64,000 nt of DNA from Cunninghamia lanceolata (taxonomy: Eukaryota; Streptophyta; Pinopsida; Cupressales; Cupressaceae). The stretch's first letter is position 1. Each line of letters opens with the position of its first letter. Where the stretch lies: contig BSBN01000850.1 of assembly GCA_027924645.1 (NCBI GenBank), positions 186,001-250,000 on the forward strand, given 5' to 3'. Under the pieces are notes generated by a model. That model was not told the DNA's origin. It ran no database searches and saw nothing but the letters and a program-made list of their open reading frames with translations. Below, one piece after another: positions 35,057-45,900 of the stretch. Position numbers and translations under genes: made by a program.

Positions 35057-38000
35057 ATGTCGTTAAAAACTCAAATTGTTGAGGAGTTTGATGCAAGAAG
35101 AAAAAAACACTACATAATTGGGTACTCTCTCCATTCGAATCTCCATTTTTTAGGTATGTCAAGTCTTTACATTTTCCTTAATTCTATTTGAATTACTTTA
35201 TCATGCTTTATAATACATGTTTATATCACTTGTATCCAATATGCATAATAAAAGACTGTGTATACATATCTTGTGTTTATATGATAGACTATGTTTTAAA
35301 TTAGTTCATGGTATGCATAATAAAAGATATCTCAAAGGTCAACATTAATTAAAATAGACACATTCCCAATCAAGAAAATAGCCTACAATCTCACATGATG
35401 CCATGTATATTTTCTACACTTGGGCTCTTTAATAATTATGTGTAATAAACAGATCTTAACATACCATTACAATCCCACTATTATCTTGTCATATTAACAA
35501 GTTAAAATACAAATGAATAGGTGCCAAGATCATACAAGTATGCTTTGTACCTATTTTGGTTGAGTGACATTTACTCTTTTAAATGATGATTGTATGTATA
35601 TTTACTATGAAAAGTTGAATGACATATATTTTAGTTATTTGTATGGATTCATTTCTTGGGAACTAATATTGGTCTCTTTATCATGCTACAGACAAATTCT
35701 TCGTCACACCGATGAAACGATCAAGAATTAAACCAACACAAGAAGAGATAGAAGCTAAGAATGCAAAGAAAGCAGCGGCTATGAGGGAACTTTGTGAGAA
35801 GAGGAAATTGGACATGATAAATGAAGACATGCCAATTGAAGAGGAACCACAACCATCACAAATAGATATGGTATTGGCAGCACAAAGAGAATAGATGCAA
35901 AAACTTTGTGTTATGAGAGATTTGAATACCATAGTTGGAGACACATCCTCTACCGCAAGTCAACATGTAGGGACACCATCTACCGCATCTCAAGTTGAGA
36001 GTACATCATCACTCACATGTGATGAAGGAGGTATGCCATCGTTTCCACCTCAAGCTCAAGGTATGTCATCTATTCCATCTTCGATCAAAGGTATGCCATC
36101 TAGTCCATCTCATTTAAATGTTGATGAAATTCCTAATGTTGAGATGAATTTACCTAACTTAACACCACCTATAGTTTTGCATAGAAAGCCAAAGTATTTG
36201 ATTGATATTGATGAGAATATTTTGTAGCCAATGGAAGGTAAGATTCCAGAATGCACTTGTAGAAGATATGCTCATAAGATTTGGCGATTGTTCTTTGAAA
36301 AGTTAAATGAGACTGCAAGATGCCAACTATTCATCGAAATGATGCAAAGTATAAAGTATAGGTCCATCATGAAGATTCTTGGGTTGAGAACATCAGAGGC
36401 TTTAAGTGAAAAATCTATTGTCAAGAATCTAATGAGTGCGTATGAGAGTGTGGGTAACACCTCACGCACAAAAGATAGTAATGCAACATGGCGTGTGATT
36501 ACATTGACTATAGTAAGTAGTCAAATGAGGAAAGCTCATCTCATTAGAAAGACAAGTCAAGAATTGATAATTAATAGGAAAAATTCATCAAGAGCCATTG
36601 GAAGACACCAAAGAATTGAGGACACTAATGCCAATGAATTATGGGCGTTCTCAGGGAGACTACCACGAAAAAGATAAACCAATTGTTGAAGCATTGAGAT
36701 CACTAATTGAAAACTTTTGGAAGAATTACACAAGGGTATCTCATAATCAAAGGGATGTGGTAAGAAGGAGAATTGATAGTCAGAACTGTGAACCACATCC
36801 AAAGCATTTTTTGGATGAGACTCAAACACAGTTTTATGGTAAATTTCTAGAGAAGTATCCTCAAATTAAAATTTGTCAAAGATATTTTGAAATGCTAAAA
36901 CCTTTCTATGTCAAGATAAATCACACATGCACTACTTGTTGTTGTAGATTACATATTGAATTTTCTAACCATTTTGATGTTTATAGGTCTATATGTTTAG
37001 ATTTGCATACTAACAATGTTTTGCAGGGTTGTGACATGCGTGCCCCACCAACATCTTCAAGAGACTTCATATCAAGAATTTTATGTGAAAGAGAGGAAGG
37101 TCAAATATTCTACAAGAAATTATGCTTGGATGGCACATGTCATCGTTGCGGTGGCTTGCAACGTTTGCCAATATGTGAACATATGGAAAGAACACATGCG
37201 GTTGGAAATGAACTAGTAGAGTTCAACTAGTATAAAATAGTGGCATACAATACAAAAGATGGTAAAGAAGCAAAGAGGTGTGAATTGGTTATTGAAAAGA
37301 TTCTAGTGTATCAGTTTATGCCTATATTTCATGACAACATAGTGTATGAGTATGCAAGACATACCCATAGAGCTCGATGGTTGGACTTGCAATTTAAGTT
37401 ATGCAAGGACACATTTTCAGTTGGTAGAATTGTTTCAATCGTCAAATTTGCAGAGAACTACAGTCTACAGCCATAGCATGAGGTGTAATCACAATATTAC
37501 AACTCCACACAGGTTTCTATATTTGTGCACATCGCATTCATTCATGCAAATGATAGTATAGAGGATGATAGAAAGATCATAAGGGAGTATCATTTCTATA
37601 TCAGTGATGATCGTACGCATTCTATAGAGTTTGTGCAAGGTTGCTTTCAGGTGTTCTACAATGATTTGGCTAGAAGGGGCATATTGTTCAGTCAGCATAT
37701 CATATGGTTAGATAACTGTACACCATAAGTTTAAAGGTGTTCAACATATGTGGAACTTTTGTGAGGCTAGGCATGGAAAGGGGGAGCATGATGGTGCAGG
37801 AGCATGTATCAAAAGAGCCATAGCACGAGAAGAGTTAAAGTATAAAGATAATGCAAAGTTGATAGATGCAAAATCAATCGTCAAGTGGTGTAATGCTTCC
37901 ATGGGTCCAGGTAATGAAGGTAAGTCTTTAGTTCGTAGATTTTTTTGGTTGATAGATGATACTAACATTGCACCATATGAGGACTGTTCTTCACTGACAA

Positions 38001-38747
38001 GATCAAGTAAGAATGCACTCTTTCAGAAGCTCAATTGTAGGTTGATGGAGTATCCATACGCAAAAGATGTCATGCTTTTGTTGTTCCTATACAATTCAAG
38101 CCTAGGATGAGTGCGAGTCCAAGGAGTGGGTTGACGAATGGTAGTTAAGTTATCTTAGCCCACTTGACACGTATCGACCCCTGACGACACTGGAACTAAC
38201 ACATATGTAATCATCAATTGACTTTGACCACATATCAGATCTAGTTCAACCCGGTAATATATCTATTTGCATAGTTTTTGAAATTCCTAATGTCATCTTA
38301 CTTTGTAGTGTTTTTGTAATGTTGACTAATTTCATCTAATTTCCTACACATATCAATGTAGGGCATGTATCTGCAGTTATTGCAGATGAAGATAATGAAG
38401 AGGGAACAAATTATTACTTATGTTGTTGTGTTGAGGCCAAAAAGAAATTGGAGGCCCCAGTTACAGATGGAGAAAACATTGAATACCCTACAGGTTTAGT
38501 GGTTATTACTGGAACATGGCTTAGAAGGTACCCACATAAGAATGTTAATGTTTGGTTGTTTCAGGACTTTGACACACATCAGAAGATTCTTCATTACTCG
38601 AACCTTGTCGTGGCATCCAATGTTCATTTGATACAATATCGGGATAGACATTTGAACAAGACCTTGTGGAAGGTGCATGAGTCTGACCATGAAGCAATAC
38701 TTGACACAATAAAGAGTACAATAGACCCGGATGGTTCATTGGATTAA
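35057..38747 (+). pseudogene. Transposase-like gene of the DNA transposon (Sola-like), three exons, decayed
   Basis: Exon 1 is 35057-35153 (ATG TCG TTA), followed by a GT-AG intron (35154-35691). Exon 2 starts at 35692 and stays in frame. A second intron, about 38254-38361, precedes the last exon ending TAA at 38747. The product of about 1000 residues has a Cys-rich stretch near 36930-36950, a C..C..C pattern near 37125-37180, an HFYISDDR block near 37590, a WLDNC block near 37710 and HGKGEHDGAGACIKR near 37775-37820, typical of a transposase family in non-flowering plants. The acidic residues in SDD and WLD could be catalytic. Stops at 35892, 36225, 37228, 37474, 37486 and two near 38140-38210 are TAG/TAA at likely Gln positions. 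Frameshifts lie near 36590, 37726 and 38100. Confidence 0.75.
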
Positions 38748-38962
38748 TTTATAAGTATTCACATTGATTTTGTAAAGTCATGTTACATTGAGTTGTAAGT
38801 ATGCAGATTAATTTGTAAGGTTTGTCTTTTTTTATTTGTTGTTGCATTTTTACACATATACACATTTTTTACATCATCATGTTATGCTTCATGGGGTTAG
38901 ACCTAAGTGATGGATGAGGTTGATCCTAAGAATAATGGAGAAAATCTAGGTACATTTGTAAA

Positions 38963-41237
38963 GGGGTGTAACTTTTGTCTTGCTCTTGATGCGAACAAAC
39001 TGACTGTTCCAACATGTTCGGATGGGTACATTTATGCTAGGCATGGTCCTATTTTTCACCCAAACATGTCGAAATAGTTCGAGCTACATTGTACCGATGA
39101 TATCCTTGAAGAGTCCAAAGTGCAAAAGGAAGCAATCTTTGATGAGATGTTACACAAAAACTGTGTCACTTAGAAACATTCTATCTGAGGTAATGCAATC
39201 ATGTAGAGTCCCTCTACAATAACCTCTCTCAGTTTTTTATATCTCTAAAGTGTTTGACCATGGTGAAAGGTTTTCTGCTACCCCAAAAATCATCAGAAGG
39301 AGGTAGTGTAAAGTTAGAAAGGGGTGTAACTTTCATCCTGCTCTTAATGCGACCAAACTGACAGTTCCAATGCATCCAGATGGGTACATTTAGGCTAGGC
39401 ATGGTCTTGTTTTGCACCCAAACATGTTGAAATAGTCTGAGCTACATTGTACCTGCAATATCCCTAAAGAGTCCAAAGTATAAAAAGATAGCAATCTTTG
39501 ATGAGCTATTACTTAGAAATTGTGTCACTTAGATACATTTCATCTGAGACAATGCGATTATGTGGGGTCCCTCTACAATAACCTCTCTTAGTTTTTTATA
39601 TCTTTGAGGCGTTTGCCCATGGTGAAAGGTTTTCAGCTGCCCCAAAAATCATTAGAGGCAGTGTAAAGTTGCAAAGGGGTGTAACTTTTGTTCTTCTCCT
39701 TGTGTGGCCAAACTAACTATTTCAACACATCGGGATGGGTATGTTTAGGCTAGGAATGGTCCTATTTTGCACCCAAACATGTCGAAACAGTCTAAGCTAC
39801 ATTGTACCGGTGATATCCCTGAAGAGTCTAAAGTGCAAAAAGGTAGCAATATGTGATGAGTTGTTACTCAGAAATCATGTCACTTAGATACATATAGTGT
39901 AAGGAAACACGATCACGTAGGGTCTCTCTACAATAACCTCTCTCAGTTTTTTATATCTCTGAGGCATTTGCCTATGGTGAAAGGTTTTCTGTTGCCCCAA
40001 AAATCGTCAGAAGGAGGCAGTGTAAAGTTGCAAAGGGGTGTAACTTTTATTCTTCTCCTTGTGTGCCCAAACTGACAGTTCCAATACATCTGGATGGGTA
40101 TGTTTAGGCTATGAATTGTCCTATTTTGCACCCAAACATGCCGAAATAGTCTAGGCTACATTGTATGGGCAATATCCCTGAAGAGTCCAAAGTGCAAAAA
40201 GGTAGCAATATTTGACGAGTTGTTACTCGAAAAATGTGTCACTTAGATACATTGTGTCTGAGGCAATATGATCATGTAGGGTCCCTCTATAATAACCTCT
40301 CTCAGTTTTTTATATCTCTGAGGTATTTGCTCGTGGTGAAAGGTTTTTTGTTGCCCCAAAAATCGTCAGAAGGAGGCAGTGTAAAGTTGCAAAGAGATGT
40401 AACTTTTGTTCTTCTCCTCATGTGGCCAAATTGATAGTTCCAATGCATTTGGATGGGTACATTTAGGCTAGGCATGTTCCTAGTTTGCAACTAAACATGC
40501 CAAAATAGTCTGAGCTACATTGTACCAGCAATATCCCTGAAGAGTCCAAAGTGCAAAAAGGCAGCAATCTTTGACGAGCTGTTACTCAGAAACCATGTCA
40601 CTTAGATACATTTCATCTAAGGAAATGAGATCATGTAGGTTCCCTCTACAATAACCTCTCTCTATTTTTTATATCTTTGAGGTGTTTTCCCGTGGTGAAA
40701 AGTTTTCTGCTGCCCCAAAAATTGTCAACAGGTAGTGTAAAGTCGCAAAGGGGTGTAACTTTTGTTCTCCTCATGTGGCTAAAATGATAGTTCCAACACA
40801 TTTGGATGGGTATGTTTAGGCAAGGCATGGTCCTTTTTTACACCCAAACATGCTAAAATAGTCCAAGCTACATTGTACCGGTGATATCCCTGAATAGTCC
40901 AAAGTGCAAAAAGATAGCAATCTTTGACGAGTTGTTATTCAGAAACCATGTCACTTAGATACATTTCGTCAAAGGAAATGCAATCACATAGGGTCCCTCT
41001 ACAATAACCTCTCTCAGTTTTTTATATCTTTAAGGCGTTTACTCGTTGTGAAAGGTTTTCTACTGCCCCAAAAATCATTAGAAGCAGGCAATGTAAAGTT
41101 GCAAAGGGGTGTAACTTTTGTTCTTCTCCTCGTGTGGCCAAACTAACAATTCAAATGTGTCTGGATGGGTATGTTTAGGCTAGGCATGGTCTTGTTTTGT
41201 ACCCAAACATGCTAAAACAGTCTGAGCTACAAACACT
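38963..41237 (+). repeat. 357-bp satellite, about 6.4 tandem monomers
   Basis: Monomers begin with GGGGTGTAACTTTT (one diverged) at 38963, 39321, 39676, 40035, 40394, 40750 and 41106, spacing 355-359 bp. Each contains CCTCTACAATAACCTCTCTC and a GCCCCAAAAAT-like block. The array lies 3' of the transposase, between the two convergent genes. A short minus-strand ORF recurs in four monomers but varies in sequence and is probably not coding. Confidence 0.93.
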
Positions 41238-42935
41238 AACTAGTCTTCAATTTTCAAACACTACAAATACCATGATATCCTACATAAAGTTGTCTTTTAG
41301 CCTTTTATAAAGGCATGCCCATCAAATTCAACCACATAGAGATGATTGTTTGTATTCCAAATTTATTTTAAATATTGACCTTCCAATCCTTTTTCCCACC
41401 CTCATATCAATTAAATATGACCTTCTATTATGATATGGCGCTCGAGCTTATGAGAGTTTACCAGAGATGCCGGTTGAGTTAGGTTGAAGGGCCAGTGAAC
41501 TAATGACTTAAAGACCCTTTAGTAGGTTGATTTTAGTGATAGTAACTTGTGATTATAAGTCAATATTAGATTAAAACAAAAGTGCACTTTACACACAACA
41601 AGCAATTAAGGGTTTTAAAGTCTTAAGAAAAGTAGATTATTTTTAGGGTTTAATGTCCAATATGCAAACCCTAACTATCAATAAGAAAGACTTAAACATT
41701 CTAACTTTCATCAAGAGATATCTAGGACATTTCAGAGACCTCAGGGACATAAGAAGAAAGACATTAGAGTATGACACTTATCATAGGCCTAGGGTTCTAA
41801 GACATGAACAACTTGACATTCGAATCAAACTCATGACTCCCCTTGATAAATATAACTCTCCTTGATGATGACATTCAATTATGATTATGAAAGCTTCTGT
41901 CTTCTCTAACTTATTATTGCATGAACAAAAACACATCCACCATGAATATGAACCTTGCATCATATCAACCTTCCAAGATAGACCTTATCATGAAAACTAT
42001 ATTCACAACAAAACCTTGCATGAACAAAACCACATCCACCATGAACATGAACCATGTTTGTCTTGTGCAACATCAACATGAATTGAGAGACCTTATCATG
42101 AAAACCATATTCACAGCATCATGCACCTCATGACCATCACCTACCTTGAATCACTATATCACCTTATCAACATCATGGCATCAACCTTGACATCAATGAC
42201 AAACAACCTTGATTGTTGATGACATATGGAAGCCTATAGCCCCAATGTTATGTTGCATATGAAAATTAGGTAAGACTCAATGTACTCTCATAACCTCACC
42301 TTATATGAAAGAGGAATTACATTTAATAACCACAATGGTCATCAAGTGCTCATAAGCATATGATTTTGACTATCTTATTCAAAACAACAAACATACTCTT
42401 TGCATCCCAATATGGTATAATAACAAGAAATTAAGAAATGTTTTCAATTGACCAACTCATAAAGAATATGGATCAGCATACTCATTTGAATATTTTCAAT
42501 TGAGCCACTCATAAAGAATATGAATATGTTTTGTTCAACATGATGATTCATTTTTATTTTAAATACAACTTTTATCTTTTAGTTCTAGAATAAGGTTTAG
42601 GTGATACTTGAATAACAATAGCTGGCTTATTGGATCAACAAACATCATATGTAATACAATTGGACTTTAAATATTTGAAGTAACCATCCACAAATATCCA
42701 TTCAAATGTGGATTTATAATGCAAGTATGGACGCCATCAATAAAAAAGATTTGTATTAACCAAATATCCATATAGGCATACATCAATATCTATCGATTTA
42801 AGTATAACATATATACAAAATAGCCATATAGGCTTACAAGAATGCCATATAGGCATACAATGTCAACTATATGTAATACAAAATATATGTCCACAAATGC
42901 CATAGAGGCATACAACAAAGGAACACAATAAAAAC
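41238..42935. other. Non-coding DNA between satellite and companion gene
   Basis: AT-rich, with short repeats such as GAACAAAA(A/C)CACATCCACCA at 41923 and 42025, and ATAAAGAATATG at 42458 and 42511. No gene supported. Confidence 0.45.
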
Positions 42936-45900
42936 TCATTCCCCTCTGGCTGGTGAAGAGAATAGATCATAGGTAGCCTTTGATCTTCTAGGAGATGGAG
43001 ATGCATATGTGGGTGGTCTACTACAAACCTGAGGGCTGCTCCTATTTAGCTGTTCATGCATCTGTAGATGTTACAATAAAAAGTATAGACATTAATATAT
43101 ATATAAGTTACATGTTATAAAAAATGAAACATTTAACAAAATAATCACTTACCGCTACCATATAATCTATCTCCCCATTTGCCTTAGTAGCAGGATTAGG
43201 TTGTGGTGATGTCATGTCCTATAGAAACCATCCAAATAGAAATTAAACTTCAAATCAATAATCTTTTGATTTTTTAAAAATTAACAACTATAACAATGAA
43301 TGTACATTGAAATTTACTAATATTCCTCATACCCCTATCAATGGCATGGAGCTATGAATCGCAGAGGACACACCATGCTCCATTGCCCTATAAACATCGA
43401 GAGGTGTCTTCGGAGCTTGCATCATCTGGAAATAAAACAACATTATTCAATTATGAAAACTATAATAGTGATGCAAATCATGGCTCCTAACATACACACA
43501 CGTTCACCTTGTTGGTGCCTGATTTCACTATCAGTTTCTGAGCAATTTTCATGCAGGCACCTTCCCAAAAAATCCAAAAAAGTTCTAAGTCTTTGGGCCT
43601 CCTCAGCATGTTTTAACATCAGCATCATATTTTCTTTGGAGGAGGTCATCATCATCATATTTCTGGACATCACCCCGATGTTGCTTACGAGGGTCATCAT
43701 ATTTTCTGTCAGCATGATCTTTCGCTGGGGTGATATTCTAACATTGGGTGATCTTGGTTAAGATCATCCTGATGATGTTGCTGCAAAGTCCTAAGTATGA
43801 TCCGATCTTCATCGGGGTCATCATATTTGAACATCGGGTGATCTTAGTCAAGATCATCCTGATGTTGTTTTATCACTTCATGTTCGTTGTTTTATCACCC
43901 TGATGATGCTGACGTCATTCTTATGTCAGGGTGATATCTATTTCTCTGCCTATCTGCATCATGATATTTCCGAAGGAGGGGGTGATATTTTCATATTTGA
44001 ATATCACCCAGATGTATGTTTGTTCCAGCATCATGATGATGCTGATATCAGGGAGATATCCACCTGTCGGCTTCATGCATTATCCAGTGGGGGGTGATCA
44101 TTTCAAATATCTGTCATATTCATATATCACCCCGATCTTATAGCGGAGCTACAGTGCAGCATGATATTTGTGCATCAGGATGATATTTCCAAATATCCGG
44201 TTGTCTTCCGAATATCATCCTGATGCCGATGTATGGTGATGTCATCAAGGTCCGAGGGGGGTCATATTTCTAACACTGATCATCTTGTGGAGATCCCCCG
44301 ATATTTGCAAACATGACGATGACGTCATCCGGATATGAGGAGGTGCGCAGTAGGCAGATATGCTGATGACATCAGCAGGATATGATGGTGACGTCATCAG
44401 GATGTTCATCGGCCAGACATTTGGTATCGGCTAAGCAGGAGGATCTTCCTCCGATGCATCAGGTTGTGCCGATGAAGGCGATTATCATGTAGGTGATATT
44501 GCGATGATGATGCTGACGTCAGGGTGATATTTCAAGCAATAGGATATCATGCTGCTGGAGGATGAGGATGATGAAGGTCTTATACTAGTGTCGTCGGGAG
44601 CAAAAGCACCGACATCATATATGCTCGTGGCCTAGTATATAAAGTGTTGAAATGGTCGCCGCGGGGTGCATGTGGGATAATTGGTATCCTGCATATTTTG
44701 AAATATCACGATGAGGTATTTTGGCGGGAAACGGTTGCGATGCACTATTTTCTGCATTTCCCAAGGCCGCGGGTTGGTGCGCCATTAATGGCGATTGTTG
44801 CAGAGGTATGGGCGATGGCGTGGACAGATCCAGTACCCAACTGAAGTTGTACATCCATGGCTGGCGGCTCATGGCTCAAGATCCTCTTCTATCCCCTCTT
44901 CTACCTACCGCATTCAATGCGTTGAGCGCCATTTTTCTGATACTGTGTATCTGGCGGGATTTTTGGTCAACCATGTAATTAATTGCTGTGGTACACTTTC
45001 TGGCTGTTATAAGCAGACTGTGTTACCATTGTTTAGGTTGTTGAAAACTGGACATTTTTGGCTCTGTAATAAGATACAACTAGTTTTGGTTGCTCTGTGC
45101 AGCAAAATTTGTGAGTTTATGTATCTCCTGTTGTACGTTTTGGCATGAATCCACTGATTTCATGGTTAATCTTATATGAATAATGCTATGTTTGCATGTG
45201 TTATGCTGATTCTGTCTCCAGTTTTGCATGTATCTTTCTTCCTGCAATAGGGATGCCATAAGTATCGACAGCTTAACACTCTGTATTGGGAGATATCTGT
45301 AAGGCAGGTATCATGTGTATCCCCCTGAAATCCAATTTTAGCTATTCATGCTGATCATTCACAGGTGTATGTCTACTGACTCCAAGCCCTGGATAGGCAC
45401 CAATCTAGCTCTGTGTTGAGGTTATACACCATGTCCAGCTTTGCATCCAAACACCATTTCAAACCATCTCTCCCTTCCATCTGTTAGTTGTAGGATTAGG
45501 AGTAGGAAACCCTTGCATGCTCTCATCCCTAACCAGACATATATGTCCAAGAACGTTGCCCACCTTGTGATCTATCATACAGATCTTGGTCCATACATGA
45601 CAGTATTCTGCCTGTTGTTGTCAAGTTAGATCTTTCTATCTTTGAACTAGTCAAGGTTACATCTTGAGTTATAGGGATACCCCCCTTGGTGCGGCAGAAC
45701 CAGAAGTGAAGGGGAGGAGCTCACGCAACCTCCTGTATTAGTTGGCTGAATCTGCCTGTGCATTAGAAGTGGCAAACCCTAATGCTGATTTAGAAGAAAA
45801 ACCAACAAAATGGTGACTCTGCTGGGGAAGAAATTGATGAAAAAGTGTTATATCGGTGACCCATCCGAGTCACCAACAAAATGGCGACTCTGCTGGGGAG

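Larger units (their letters stand above)
43510..45807 (+). repeat. 5' LTR of the gag-only element
   Basis: 2298 bp, TGTTGG to CCAACA. Near the start GGTGCCTG (43513-43520) and CAGGCACC (43554-43561) form a possible stem. The U3 is dense in GATGAT, GGTGATATC and TGACGTCA motifs. A TATATAAA box is at 44636-44643. Confidence 0.95.

Noticed and set aside
38963..41237. CRISPR array or repeated small gene
   Set aside because: Monomers are 357 bp and contiguous with no spacers; the short ORFs they share vary between monomers and fit chance.
43443..44143. Met-rich and His-rich ORFs in the gag-only LTRs (also 48039-48904)
   Set aside because: Produced by GATGAT/ATCATC low-complexity DNA; the same spurious frames appear in both LTRs.
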